Position numbers and translations under genes: made by a program | Part shown: positions 45,109-53,619 of the stretch, one piece after another | How positions within the stretch are numbered: position 1 is the first letter of the stretch | Layout: each line of letters begins with the position of its first letter | Assembly (NCBI GenBank): GCA_900470285.1 | Contig: UCAG01000003.1 | Span: forward strand, 491,639-555,638 | Reading direction: 5' to 3' | Source: Hyphomicrobiales bacterium | GTDB lineage: Bacteria; Pseudomonadota; Alphaproteobacteria; Rhizobiales; Rhizobiaceae | DNA length: 64,000 nt | The notes under the pieces: generated by a model | Told to the model about the DNA's origin: nothing | Seen by the model: only the letters and a program-made list of their open reading frames with translations | Databases searched by the model: none

Positions 45109-46005
45109 ATGATATCAGCCCGCAAACCAACGGATAAAGATCAGCATATGGCCAAAAATGTGCAAATTCCATCTGCGCAGCAAAGAACCATTTTAATCAC
45201 CGGTTGTTCCAGCGGCATTGGCGCTTACTGTGCACAGGCTCTTAAAGAGCATGGCTGGCGGGTTTTTGCTACTGCCCGTAAAGAACAGGATCTGGCCTAT
45301 TTGCGGGAACAGGGTTTTGAGACCTTTTATCTGGATTATTGTGAGCCGGAGTCGATTGCTGCTGTGGCTGAGAGTGTGCTTAACCTGTGCAACCATAAGC
45401 TCGATGCGCTGTTTAACAATGGTGCCTATGCACAGCCGGGCGCGGTGGAAGACTTGCCGATGGAGGCTTTGCGTTTGCAGTTCGAGGCCAATTTCTTCGG
45501 CTGGCAGGATTTGACGCAGCGGCTGATTCCTGCAATGCGGGCGAGCAAACAGGGACGTCTGGTGCATTGTTCATCTATTCTCGGTCTGGTGCCGATGAAA
45601 TGGCGCGGGGCTTATGTTTCATCCAAATTTGCATTGGAAGGGCTTATGCTGGTGCAGCGCATGGAACTCGAAGGTTCCGGCATCTCTGTTTCCATGATCG
45701 AACCAGGGCCGATTACCAGTAAATTTGCAGCCAATGCGGCGGCTTATGCGCAAAAATATATTGATATGGACAATTCCGTTCATGCAGAAGATTACCGGCG
45801 GCAATTCGCCAAGTTACAAAGCGGCGGCACGAAATCCTCTGTGAAGCTGGGGCCTGATGCTGTTTATGAGGTTCTGTTGCATGCGCTGGAAAGTGATCGT
45901 CCGCGCCCGCATTATCCGGTTACCCGTCCTGCAAAGCTGGGCATTCTGGCTAAACGCCTGCTGCCTGCACGCTGGCTTTATAAAATGCTGGCCGATCAGT
46001 CGTAA
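45109..46005 (+). CDS. SDR-family oxidoreductase
   Basis: Protein of 298 residues. Cofactor motif TGCSSGIGAYCA, NNGAYAQPG, active-site Ser in VHCSSILGLVP and YVSSK (Tyr/Lys) are all present: a classical short-chain dehydrogenase. A C-terminal extension to LLPARWLYKML is typical of membrane-associated SDRs of this order. ATG 45109 has AGGAA in place; 45148 is an alternative. Substrate unknown. Confidence 0.88.
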   Translation: MISARKPTDKDQHMAKNVQIPSAQQRTILITGCSSGIGAYCAQALKEHGWRVFATARKEQDLAYLREQGFETFYLDYCEPESIAAVAESVLNLCNHKLDALFNNGAYAQPGAVEDLPMEALRLQFEANFFGWQDLTQRLIPAMRASKQGRLVHCSSILGLVPMKWRGAYVSSKFALEGLMLVQRMELEGSGISVSMIEPGPITSKFAANAAAYAQKYIDMDNSVHAEDYRRQFAKLQSGGTKSSVKLGPDAVYEVLLHALESDRPRPHYPVTRPAKLGILAKRLLPARWLYKMLADQS

Positions 46006-46021
46006 AAGAACGCGAGTATGC

Positions 46022-46072
46022 TGCATTATCCTTACGTAAAACCGCTGCACACTTTTACGGGAAATGCTCTAT
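46022..46072. repeat. Partial dispersed repeat (gcattatcc…ggaaatgct module)
   Basis: Shares the module gcattatccn(2-3)acgtaaaac…cacttttncgggaaatgct with 18830–18875 and 49329–49417. It lies just after the SDR gene. Confidence 0.6.
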
Positions 46073-46146
46073 CTGCCGCAAAAAGCTTCTGTTACACATT
46101 GAGCGGGAAAGACTGAGGATTGCTGAAAAGCAATCGGGAGGAAAGA

Positions 46147-46338
46147 ATGGACAGCGGTTTTAAATTTGCAGCGATCATTGCCATGATCGCAGTGGCTATT
46201 GTTCTGTTGCTGGGTTTGCGCAATATGATGCGCAACGGCGATGGCAATACATCCAACAAGCTGATGCGCTTGCGTATTATGTTTCAGTTCATTGCTGTGG
46301 TTCTGATGGTCGGTGCATTATATTTTGCCCGCCGTTAA
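46147..46338 (+). CDS. HIG1/twin-transmembrane small protein
   Basis: Protein of 63 residues with two helices (about 5–25 and 42–60) joined by RNMMRNGDGNTSNKLMRLRI. This matches the HIG1/Rcf1-like twin-transmembrane family found with respiratory oxidases. ATG 46147 follows a strong site (gggaggaaaga); the frame extends nine codons upstream without one. It precedes the cobalamin adenosyltransferase gene, a pairing common in Rhizobiales. Confidence 0.85.
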   Translation: MDSGFKFAAIIAMIAVAIVLLLGLRNMMRNGDGNTSNKLMRLRIMFQFIAVVLMVGALYFARR

Positions 46339-46373
46339 ACGTGTTTGTATGAATTAGTACCGGTGAGGCATTT

Positions 46374-46979
46374 TTGGTTAAGCTGAACAAAATTTATACA
46401 CGTACAGGCGACGACGGTACCACAGGACTGGCTTGCGGCCCGAGACGCAGAAAAGATGATCTGCGCATTGTTGCCTGCGGTGATATTGATGAACTGAATG
46501 CATCAATCGGATTGGCACGGCTTTACACAGCGCTGATCCTGCCGGATGTTGATGCTATGCTGACAAGGGCGCAGAATGATCTTTTTGACCTTGGTGCTGA
46601 CATTGCCACCCCCGCTGCTATTTCAGATCCTGCCTCCGGCACTGTTGCAGATCTCGGCTATGAGCCTTTGAGGGTTGTGGACAAGCAGGTTGACCGGCTG
46701 GAACAGGAAATTGATGTGCTGAATGCACGGCTGGAACCGCTCCGTTCCTTTATTTTGCCCGGCGGTTCACCGGCAGCAGCGCATCTGCATATGGCGAGAA
46801 CAATTGCGCGGCGTGCAGAGCGTGCCATGGTGACACTGGCAGCGCAGACCGATGAGCAAGTTTCAGGCGTTGCCCTGCGCTATATCAATCGTTTGTCTGA
46901 TCTGCTTTTTGTGGCTGCCCGTATTGCGAATAATCAGGGGCGGGATGATATTTTATGGATACCGGCGCTGACACGCTAA
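46374..46979 (+). CDS. PduO-type cob(I)alamin adenosyltransferase
   Basis: Protein of 201 residues beginning with TTG, preceded by GGTGAGG at five bases. YTRTGDDGTTGLACGPRRRKDDLRI, IDELNASIGLAR and FILPGGSPAAAHLHMARTIARRAERAMVTL are the ATP- and cobalamin-binding signatures. It converts cob(I)alamin to adenosylcobalamin. It lies 35 bases after the HIG1-type gene, so probably one transcript. RIME elements begin at its stop codon. Confidence 0.92.
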   Translation: MVKLNKIYTRTGDDGTTGLACGPRRRKDDLRIVACGDIDELNASIGLARLYTALILPDVDAMLTRAQNDLFDLGADIATPAAISDPASGTVADLGYEPLRVVDKQVDRLEQEIDVLNARLEPLRSFILPGGSPAAAHLHMARTIARRAERAMVTLAAQTDEQVSGVALRYINRLSDLLFVAARIANNQGRDDILWIPALTR

Positions 46980-47130
46980 GAGCATGTCGCAGAAAAGTGG
47001 GGACCGGTTTTCCGATAGCGACATGCGTAAATACAAGGGATAGAGCGAGCGCAGTGGGTGGAATTAAATGCGACATGCTCTAAGAGCGCATTCTGAAAAG
47101 TGTATGCGGTTTCCAGATCAAAATGTGCGT
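46979..47130. repeat. Tandem RIME elements
   Basis: AGAGCATGTCGC (46979–46990) pairs with GCGACATGCTCT (47070–47081), enclosing gaaaagtggggaccggttttccgatagcgacatgcg, the classic Rhizobium-specific intergenic mosaic element. A second unit, agagcgcattctgaaaagtg…atgcggtttccag…aatgtgcg, follows at 47083–47130. Confidence 0.85.
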
Positions 47131-47456
47131 TAATCTTTGTATATTTGCGACATCATCCATCATGTTTCGAAGATGGTTATGATGATATTTCATGGCCCTT
47201 CTGCCGGTTATGATTGACCTCTCTATGGTTCAGAATTACGGTCTTATGAAATTTCTGAAATCTCCGTCACAAATTGACGGTGCATCAGGCGCGTTTGCGA
47301 TAGAGTTTTAGCATGTCGGCTTCAGGCAAGTTGTTGATGAGGCCATGCTTTAAAACTGTATCTGACTGAGAGGCAGGCGGACACAGGCAAGAAAAAGGCT
47401 TATGTCCGGTCGAAGAGAGCAGCAGATGCTGTTCAAGTGGAGAGGATCTTAACCGA
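47131..47456. other. etfB upstream region
   Basis: 326 bases before etfB. No gene supported. It should hold the etfBA promoter; the last part ends in a good ribosome site (tggagaggatcttaaccg). No palindrome of note beyond the preceding RIMEs. Confidence 0.45.
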
Positions 47457-48206
47457 ATGAAAGTTCTGGTCGCAGTTAAGCGGGTTGTTGATTACAACGT
47501 CAAAATCCGGGTGAAAAGTGACGGTTCAGGCGTTGAGCTGACCAATGTCAAAATGTCGATGAACCCGTTTGATGAAATCGCGGTTGAAGAAGCGCTGAAA
47601 CTTAAAGAAGCCGGTAAAGTTTCTGAAGTTGTGGTTGTTTCTATCGGACCTGCACAGGCGCAGGAAACGCTGCGTACCGCTCTGGCTATGGGCGCAGACC
47701 GCGCCGTCCTCGTGAAAACCGATGACGCTGTCGAGCCGCTTGCCGTTGCGAAAATTCTGAAAGGCGTTGTTGCCGCAGAAGAGCCGAAGCTGGTTATTCT
47801 CGGCAAACAGGCGATTGATGATGATGCGAACCAGACCGGTCAGATGCTGTCTGCCCTGCTTGGCTGGGCACAGGCAACTTTTGCCTCGGAAGTACAGCTC
47901 TCAGACACTTCTGCCAATGTGACCCGTGAAGTTGATGGCGGTTTGCAGACGATTGAAGTCAAGCTGCCTGCGATCGTCACCACCGATCTGCGCCTGAACC
48001 AGCCGCGTTATGCTTCTCTGCCGAATATTATGAAGGCGAAGAAGAAGCCTTTGGATGAGAAGGCACCGGCTGATTACGGTGTAGATACTGCACCGCGTCT
48101 GAAAATCCTCAAAACCGAAGAGCCTTCCGGCCGTAAAGCCGGTGTGAAAGTGGCTTCCGTTGCCGAGCTTGTTGACAAGCTCAAAAACGAAGCAGGCGTA
48201 TTGTAA
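47457..48206 (+). CDS. etfB: Electron transfer flavoprotein beta subunit
   Basis: Protein of 249 residues. [20 protein letters not shown] at the N-terminus, [18 protein letters not shown], and the AMP-binding region around [28 protein letters not shown] are typical. With EtfA it passes electrons from acyl-CoA dehydrogenases to the quinone pool via ETF-QO. Cotranscribed with etfA (23-base gap). Confidence 0.96.
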   Translation: MKVLVAVKRVVDYNVKIRVKSDGSGVELTNVKMSMNPFDEIAVEEALKLKEAGKVSEVVVVSIGPAQAQETLRTALAMGADRAVLVKTDDAVEPLAVAKILKGVVAAEEPKLVILGKQAIDDDANQTGQMLSALLGWAQATFASEVQLSDTSANVTREVDGGLQTIEVKLPAIVTTDLRLNQPRYASLPNIMKAKKKPLDEKAPADYGVDTAPRLKILKTEEPSGRKAGVKVASVAELVDKLKNEAGVL

Positions 48207-48229
48207 GCGGTCAGGACAGGAAAACGATT

Positions 48230-49159
48230 ATGGCTATTCTTCTTTTTGCAGAACACGATAATGCAAGCCTCTCTGACCAGACTGCAAAGGCATTGACTGC
48301 TGCGCTAGCTATCGGCGGTGATGTGGATGTTCTGGTGGCGGGTAAAGGCGCCAAAGCTGTTGCTGATGCTGCTGCCAAGCTGAAAGGCGTGCGCAAAGTC
48401 CTGCTCGCTGAAAGTGATGCACTGGAAAACCGTCTGGCAGAACCAACCGCAGCATTGCTGGTCGCTCTTGCCGGCTCCTATGACACTGTGATTGCTCCGG
48501 CGACCACTTCGGGTAAAAACGTGTTACCGCGCGTTGCAGCACTTCTCGATGTGGCACAGGTTTCGGAAATTATCGAAGTTGTGTCTCCTACAGTCTTCAA
48601 GCGCCCGATTTATGCGGGTAATGCGATTCAGACTGTTGAAGCCACTGATGCCAAGAAGGTTATCACCGTACGTACCGCTTCTTTTGCGGCTGCCGGTGAA
48701 GGCGGTTCCGCTGCGGTTGAAAGCGTTGATGCAGGCAATGATCCGGCTGTGTCGAAATTTGTTGAAGCCAAAATTTCCGGCGGCGATCGTCCTGAACTGA
48801 CTTCGGCGAAAATCATTATTTCCGGTGGCCGTGCACTCGGTTCTGCTGAGAAATTTAATGAAGTTATCACACCGGTTGCTGACAAGCTCGGTGCTGCAAT
48901 CGGTGCGAGCCGTGCAGCTGTTGATGCGGGTTATGCGCCGAATGACTGGCAGGTTGGTCAGACCGGTAAAGTGGTTGCACCTGATCTTTATATCGCTTGC
49001 GGTATTTCCGGTGCGATCCAGCATCTGGCCGGTATGAAAGATTCTAAAGTGATCGTTGCGATCAATAAGGATGAAGAAGCACCGATTTTCCAGATCGCGG
49101 ATTATGGCCTTGTCGGTGACTTGTTCACTGTTCTGCCGGAACTTGAAAAAGCACTCTGA
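48230..49159 (+). CDS. etfA: Electron transfer flavoprotein alpha subunit
   Basis: Protein of 309 residues. The C-terminal FAD-binding domain shows [64 protein letters not shown] and [22 protein letters not shown]. The N-terminal domain forms the heterodimer with EtfB. Confidence 0.97.
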   Translation: MAILLFAEHDNASLSDQTAKALTAALAIGGDVDVLVAGKGAKAVADAAAKLKGVRKVLLAESDALENRLAEPTAALLVALAGSYDTVIAPATTSGKNVLPRVAALLDVAQVSEIIEVVSPTVFKRPIYAGNAIQTVEATDAKKVITVRTASFAAAGEGGSAAVESVDAGNDPAVSKFVEAKISGGDRPELTSAKIIISGGRALGSAEKFNEVITPVADKLGAAIGASRAAVDAGYAPNDWQVGQTGKVVAPDLYIACGISGAIQHLAGMKDSKVIVAINKDEEAPIFQIADYGLVGDLFTVLPELEKAL

Positions 49160-49209
49160 GAAGCGAAACAGGGATCATGACAATCGGGCATGATCGTCTT
49201 TAATAATAT

Positions 49210-49246
49210 AACGCGTCCGGATATTTAATCCGGGCGCGTTTTGTTT
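49210..49246 (+). terminator. Terminator of etfBA
   Basis: AACGCGTCCGGAT, loop, ATCCGGGCGCGTT followed by ttgtttt. Confidence 0.85.
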
Positions 49247-49261
49247 TAATCAGGGGCAGAG

Positions 49262-49432
49262 CATTTCACAGTTAGAGCGGTTCCAGTTAGGACTGAATCG
49301 TTGGAACCGCTGTACTATTTGTTTCGACGCATTATCCGACGCATCGCAGCAGGAAAAAAATCAGTCCGGCGAACTGATTTCCCTGCGGAGGCGCTTCACA
49401 CTTTTGCTGGAAATACCCTAAATTGAATCAAT
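49262..49432. repeat. Composite repeat with a nested palindrome between etfA and hbdA
   Basis: Module A: AGAGCGGTTCCAG…TGGAACCGCT, as at 18776–18814. Module B: gcattatccgacgca … cttcacacttttgctggaaat, as at 18830 and 46022, but split by an extra palindrome of about 45 bases at 49345–49388 (CGCAGCAGG…AAATCAGT/ACTGATTT…CCTGCG). This makes a mosaic of three elements. Confidence 0.75.
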
Positions 49433-49595
49433 TTGACGCCCGTGACAATGCGACCAAAAAAGAAAACAGAGCGCGTTATCATCTAATTTGAACGTAATCC
49501 GCTCTAGACTTATCCGCATGAGACTGCTCATGTAGGCGCAGAAAAATTGGCGTTATTGCTGTAAATTTATTGATACGGAGGGATCGGAGCGGATC
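49433..49595. other. hbdA upstream region
   Basis: The remaining 163 bases before hbdA hold its presumed promoter and the ribosome site tacggagggatcggagcggatc. No other gene supported; with the repeat block the whole etfA–hbdA gap is 436 bases. Confidence 0.45.
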
Positions 49596-50477
49596 ATGAG
49601 TTTTACAATTAAAACAGTGGGTATCATCGGCGCAGGGCAGATGGGCAATGGTATTGCTCATGTTTGCGCGCTGGCAGGCTATGATGTGCTGCTGCATGAC
49701 GCTTCGCTTGAGCGACTGGAAAACGGTATCGCCACCATCAGCGGTAATATGGCGCGTCAGGTTGCTTCGGGTAAACTTGCTGAGGAAGCGCGTATTGCCA
49801 GTCTTGCGCTGATTAAGCCGGCCAAAACCATGGCGGATCTGGCGCCTTGTGATCTGGTGATCGAAGCAGCAACAGAAAATGAAGCCATTAAGAAGCAGAT
49901 TTTTGCGCAGGTCTGCCCGCATCTGCACAGCAATGCTATTCTGGCGACCAATACATCTTCGATTTCAATCACCCGCTTAGCGGCAACCACAGACCGGCCT
50001 GAACGCTTTATCGGTATTCATTTTATGAACCCGGTGCCGGTGATGAAACTGGTTGAATTGATCCGCGGTATCGCCACAGAAGAGCCGACTTTCACCGCCG
50101 CACAGGACTTTGTGCAGAAACTGGGCAAGACCATCACGGTTTCCGCCGACTTCCCTGCCTTTATCGTTAATCGTATTTTGCTGCCGATGATTAATGAAGC
50201 GATTTATACGCTTTATGAAGGCGTTGGCACTGTCGATGCCATTGATACGGCCATGAAGCTTGGTGCCAATCATCCGATGGGGCCGTTGCAGCTGGCCGAT
50301 TTCATCGGGCTGGATACCTGCTTGTCGATCATGCAGGTGCTTTATGAAGGCCTGTCGGATTCAAAATATCGCCCATGCCCGCTGCTGGTGAAATATGTTG
50401 AAGCCGGTTGGCTCGGACGTAAAACCGGTCGCGGTTTCTATGATTATCGTGGTGATGAACCGGTGCCTACCCGTTAA
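49596..50477 (+). CDS. hbdA: 3-hydroxybutyryl-CoA dehydrogenase
   Basis: Protein of 293 residues. NAD motif GIIGAGQMGNGIAHV (9–23), substrate region TNTSSISITRLA, catalytic His in GIHFMNPVPVM and the C-terminal domain GANHPMGPLQLADFIGLDTCL and GRKTGRGFYDY are intact. It interconverts 3-hydroxybutyryl-CoA and acetoacetyl-CoA. Placement after etfBA fits fatty-acid/butyrate metabolism. Confidence 0.95.
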   Translation: MSFTIKTVGIIGAGQMGNGIAHVCALAGYDVLLHDASLERLENGIATISGNMARQVASGKLAEEARIASLALIKPAKTMADLAPCDLVIEAATENEAIKKQIFAQVCPHLHSNAILATNTSSISITRLAATTDRPERFIGIHFMNPVPVMKLVELIRGIATEEPTFTAAQDFVQKLGKTITVSADFPAFIVNRILLPMINEAIYTLYEGVGTVDAIDTAMKLGANHPMGPLQLADFIGLDTCLSIMQVLYEGLSDSKYRPCPLLVKYVEAGWLGRKTGRGFYDYRGDEPVPTR

Positions 50478-50500
50478 TATTTTGAGCGCATAAATTGCTG

Positions 50501-50538
50501 AAAACCCTGCATTTGCTTAGGAAATGCAGGGTTTTTTT
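50501..50538 (+). terminator. Terminator of hbdA
   Basis: AAAACCCTGCATTT, seven-base loop, AAATGCAGGGTTTTTTT. Confidence 0.9.
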
Positions 50539-50565
50539 GTCGGGTTAATAAATAAAAGGTTATTT

Positions 50566-50580
50566 TTAACTGCTCATTAA
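50566..50580. promoter_or_regulatory. Weak CtrA-type motif upstream of the small ORF
   Basis: TTAACTGCTCATTAA matches TTAA-N7-TTAA; only one half has the trailing C. In AT-rich DNA such a match can arise by chance. It lies about 115 bases before the 42-codon ORF. Confidence 0.25.
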
Positions 50581-50694
50581 GCATGCGAATTCACTTCGTG
50601 TTCACCTTTCTTCGCTAATATTTACCTTAAATTCACTGTTGTGATTTGCGCTTCAGAAAAAATAATAATGTTAAATTAATCAGGGTGTAGTGTG

Positions 50695-50823
50695 ATGGGT
50701 CTGATCGTTCAGTTTCGTCAAGTTTTTAAAGTTATTCGTGAGTTTCTGGCACCAAGCTATCGTCCGGAACGCCATTATATGCGTGGCCCGGGTCCAGCCT
50801 GTGCAGCCCGTCATTCGCATTAG
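50695..50823 (+). CDS. Small ORF of 42 residues, function unknown
   Basis: MGLIVQFRQVFKVIREFLAP…RGPGPACAARHSH, 42 residues. The frame stands out from its AT-rich flanks by higher G+C and by codon use like the neighbouring genes (cgt, ctg, gcc, ccg). A purine-rich site (cagggtg) lies upstream. It begins with an amphipathic hydrophobic half and ends in a basic Tyr/Pro/His-rich half with one Cys. A terminator follows about 90 bases on. I do not recognise the family; it may be a small regulatory or membrane-associated peptide. Confidence 0.5.
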   Translation: MGLIVQFRQVFKVIREFLAPSYRPERHYMRGPGPACAARHSH

Positions 50824-50912
50824 AGCGATCTTTGTGCATCCACTGGGGGGCATAGCTCATTAACTTTACTGTTTTCCGGATAGCTCCCAGATCCGGTCAA
50901 CTGAAAATGAAT

Positions 50913-50937
50913 AAAGCCGGCTCATGAGCCGGCTTTT
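50913..50937. terminator. Bidirectional terminator between the small ORF and doxX
   Basis: AAAGCCGGCTCA/TGAGCCGGCTTTT, an almost perfect palindrome between convergent transcripts. Confidence 0.85.
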
Positions 50938-50942
50938 GTATT

Positions 50943-51386
50943 TCAGAACTGCCTGCCGATCAGACGATCCAGCGACAGGCGCCCGCTGCCGGCCACACTC
51001 AGATACATAAAGACACCGAACCAGACGGTTGAAAGCTGGAAACCGCTGCCGCGCGGGATCATCACCATCACCAGAATTACGACCATCTGAATGAAAAGCA
51101 TAAAGGCGAGCGGGCGGGTGAACAGGCCGATCGCAATAGCTATGCCTCCTATAAATTCCAGAATGCTGGTGAAATAGGCCAAAGGGATTGCCGGTTCCAA
51201 ACCCAGTTGCCGGAACAATTCAATATCGCGTGGCATATCGCCGTTAAACAGCTTTTCCCATCCGAAGAAAGCCATGATACCGCCGCTGGTTGCACGCATG
51301 ACTGCATAGGTGAAATCATGAAAACGGGCATAAACAGGGGCCAGGAATGGCAGCAATAAAGATGGTTCAGAAAGTTTGTCTGTCAT
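50943..51386 (-). CDS. DoxX family membrane protein
   Basis: Protein of 147 residues with four hydrophobic segments. RATSGGIMAFFGWEKLFNGDMP, AYFTSILEFIGGIAIAIGLFTRPLAFMLFIQMVVI are DoxX/DUF417-type signatures. Members occur with respiratory or sulfur-oxidation complexes; its role here is unknown. A parS-like palindrome lies 32–47 bases upstream of the start. Confidence 0.85.
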   Translation of the reverse strand: MTDKLSEPSLLLPFLAPVYARFHDFTYAVMRATSGGIMAFFGWEKLFNGDMPRDIELFRQLGLEPAIPLAYFTSILEFIGGIAIAIGLFTRPLAFMLFIQMVVILVMVMIPRGSGFQLSTVWFGVFMYLSVAGSGRLSLDRLIGRQF

Positions 51387-51682
51387 GGATCAGGTTTCTT
51401 TGCGCTTGGATTATTTTCGTTTCACGTGAAATCTTTTTTGTATTTTCCTGCGATAGACGAACTGAAACATAGATTAAGCATATTAAACCGTATGGTTCGA
51501 TTCTTGTTTTCTCATGTAACAGAACCGGATATTCTTCGGACATGAATTGTTCGTGATGAAAGAGGTTACGACAGAGAAATCTATGCCTGATGCGCTTTAT
51601 CGGGTATGAGCGATAAAGCATCAGTTTGTATTCGTTTTATGTTTACTGAAGTAATTCAGCGCCGGAAACCAAAGAGCGGCAT
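51387..51682. other. doxX upstream region
   Basis: About 300 bases before the divergent doxX and after the cysK terminator. No gene supported. Contains the parS-like palindrome and an AT-rich stretch with a possible doxX promoter. Confidence 0.45.
51418..51433. other. parS-like palindrome
   Basis: CGTTTCACGTGAAATC matches the ParB-binding consensus TGTTTCACGTGAAACA at 13 of 16 positions, with the inner GTTTCACGTGAAA perfect. Mismatches are limited to the outermost bases. parS sites cluster near oriC. It is the only such match I noticed in the window. It could also be a DoxX operator. Confidence 0.4.
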
Positions 51683-51712
51683 AAAAAAAACCGGCACGAT
51701 TGCGCCGGTTTT
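51683..51712 (-). terminator. Terminator of cysK
   Basis: Minus strand AAAACCGGC, eight-base loop, GCCGGTTTTTTTT. Confidence 0.88.
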
Positions 51713-51738
51713 ATAGCGGATGGTTTTAAGCAGGCAGA

Positions 51739-52707
51739 TCAGGCATCAAGCCCGTCGAACAGAGCGGTTGAGAGATAGCGCTCAGCAAAAGACGGAATAA
51801 TAACGACAATGTTTTTGCCCTTATTTTCCGGACGCTTGCCGACTTCCACAGCGGCTTTCAAAGCAGCACCGGAAGAAATGCCGACCGGAATACCTTCAAC
51901 TTTGGCGATCTGGCGTGCAAAAGCGAATGCATCTTCATTGGCGACCTGAATGATCTCATCATAAACGCCGGTATCCAGTGTTTTCGGCGCAAAACCTGCG
52001 CCTATGCCCTGAATTTTATGCGGACCCGGATTGCCGCCGGAAAGTACAGGCGAATCCTTTGGCTCAACCGCGACGACTTTGAATGACGGTTTGCGGGCTT
52101 TCAGGACCTGACCAACACCAGTGATCGTGCCGCCGGTGCCGATGCCGGAAACCAGAATATCCGCTTCACCATTGGTGTCATTCCAGATTTCTTCCGCGGT
52201 TGTTTTGCGGTGAATTTCCGGATTCGCGGCATTTTCAAATTGCTGCGGAATAATTGCGTTCGGATTGCCTGCTGCCAGCTCTTCCGCTTTGGCAATCGCA
52301 CCCTTCATACCTTTTGCACCTTCAGTCAGAACCAGTTCCGCGCCCAGCAGTTTGAGCAATTTGCGACGCTCAATCGACATGGTTTCAGGCATGGTGAGAA
52401 TCAGGCTGTAGCCTTTGGCGGCCGCAGCAAATGCCAGTGCTATACCGGTATTGCCGGATGTCGGCTCAATAAATACGGTTTTGCCCGGAACAGCTTTGCC
52501 TTCGGCTTCAAGGCTTTCAATCATAGCCAGACCAATACGGTCTTTGACGCTGGCCAGCGGATTGAAGAATTCGAGTTTAACGAGAAGATTGGCGACCACG
52601 CCGTTTTCGCGGGCAAATTTATCTGCACGGACAAGCGGTGTGTTACCGATTGTATCAACAATAGAAGAATAAATACGGCCGCGGCCTGGCTTGTTAGAAT
52701 CGCTCAT
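51739..52707 (-). CDS. cysK: Cysteine synthase A
   Basis: Protein of 322 residues. PLP Lys55 in [11 protein letters not shown], substrate loop [13 protein letters not shown], and [16 protein letters not shown] are intact. It makes cysteine from O-acetylserine and sulfide. ATG at 52707 follows AGGAGATTTGGT; a longer frame to 52737 lacks a site. The gene is alone on its strand. Confidence 0.95.
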   Translation of the reverse strand: MSDSNKPGRGRIYSSIVDTIGNTPLVRADKFARENGVVANLLVKLEFFNPLASVKDRIGLAMIESLEAEGKAVPGKTVFIEPTSGNTGIALAFAAAAKGYSLILTMPETMSIERRKLLKLLGAELVLTEGAKGMKGAIAKAEELAAGNPNAIIPQQFENAANPEIHRKTTAEEIWNDTNGEADILVSGIGTGGTITGVGQVLKARKPSFKVVAVEPKDSPVLSGGNPGPHKIQGIGAGFAPKTLDTGVYDEIIQVANEDAFAFARQIAKVEGIPVGISSGAALKAAVEVGKRPENKGKNIVVIIPSFAERYLSTALFDGLDA

Positions 52708-53099
52708 ACCAAATCTCCTGATCTTTCTGCAAAGCATAGAACCTGTCTGCTCAGGATTATAGATGCAGGCTTCCAGAATGCAGGAGTAATTTAGAATATT
52801 ATTCTATCAATGTGAAATATTAGAATTATTTTATGGCGCAGGGGCGAAACGGGAGCAGCAATTCAGCAAATTCTATGTAGTTTTCAGGCTTTTCCGGTAC
52901 GGGAAATCACAATCAGTTTGATCCTGATCAATGTAATTTGTCCTGTTCATTCCTAGATTTATATTATGATGTGTCTCTCAGGAGTCCATTCTGAATAATG
53001 TGTGTTTGTGGTGATACTGATTGAAAAACCGGAACAGAAACACACATATAATAGACAGGGTGCATTCCGGCGGATGCTGTAAAAGGGAAAGACGAGGAC
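52708..53099. other. Divergent intergenic region cysK/usp
   Basis: 392 bases. Contains the FNR-type box at 52918–52931 and a −10-like AT stretch (tttatattatgat) 23–36 bases after it. The remainder holds no gene. Confidence 0.5.
52918..52931 (+). promoter_or_regulatory. FNR/FixK-type box upstream of usp
   Basis: TTGATCCTGATCAA is a perfect match to TTGAT-N4-ATCAA. A −10-like element lies about 30–38 bases downstream, which would put the box centre near −42 to −48, as in class II FNR/FixK promoters. It faces the usp gene (start at 53100). Confidence 0.6.
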
Positions 53100-53549
53100 A
53101 TGTATAAACATATTTTAGTGGCGACAGACGGTTCGGAACTTGCCAATAAAGGGCTGGAACAGGCAATCGGTCTGGCCAAAGAACTTTCCGCTAAAATTAC
53201 AGTGCTGACTGTAACGGATTTGTTTCCGAGTTACGGCATTGTTGTGGCACCGGGTTTAAGCACTTCACCGGAAATTTTTGAAGAATACCGCACCTCCATG
53301 GCAGAGCAGGCCAAAGCCATTGTGCAGCAGGCGATCACCAAAGCGCGCGATGCCGGTGTGACTGCTGAAGGCTTGCATATTGAAAATCAGTCACCGGCAG
53401 TAGGTATTGTTGAGGCTGCCGAGACGCATCAGGCTGAGCTGATTGTGGTTGCCTCGCATGGCCGTCGCGGTGTGAATAAGCTTTTGCTTGGCAGTCAGGC
53501 GGCAGAGGTGCTGTCTTTGAGCAAAATACCGGTTCTGGTTGTGAAATAA
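53100..53549 (+). CDS. Universal stress protein (UspA family)
   Basis: Protein of 149 residues. ILVATDGSELANKGLEQAIGLAK at the N-terminus and the ATP-binding VVASHGRRGVNKLLLGSQAAEVLSLSKIPVLVVK at the C-terminus (G-2x-G-9x-G-S/T) are classical. ATP-binding UspA proteins are induced by oxygen limitation in rhizobia; the FNR-type box supports this here. Good ribosome site (aaagacgaggac). Confidence 0.93.
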   Translation: MYKHILVATDGSELANKGLEQAIGLAKELSAKITVLTVTDLFPSYGIVVAPGLSTSPEIFEEYRTSMAEQAKAIVQQAITKARDAGVTAEGLHIENQSPAVGIVEAAETHQAELIVVASHGRRGVNKLLLGSQAAEVLSLSKIPVLVVK

Positions 53550-53577
53550 GATACCGGGTTATCTGGATAGTCTGAAT

Positions 53578-53610
53578 AAAAAACGGCGCCGAGAGCGCCG
53601 TTTTCTTTTT
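53578..53610. terminator. Bidirectional terminator between usp and typA
   Basis: AAAACGGCGC, cgaga loop, GCGCCGTTTTC followed by tttttt; convergent genes. Confidence 0.85.
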
Positions 53611-53619
53611 TAGTGCAGA

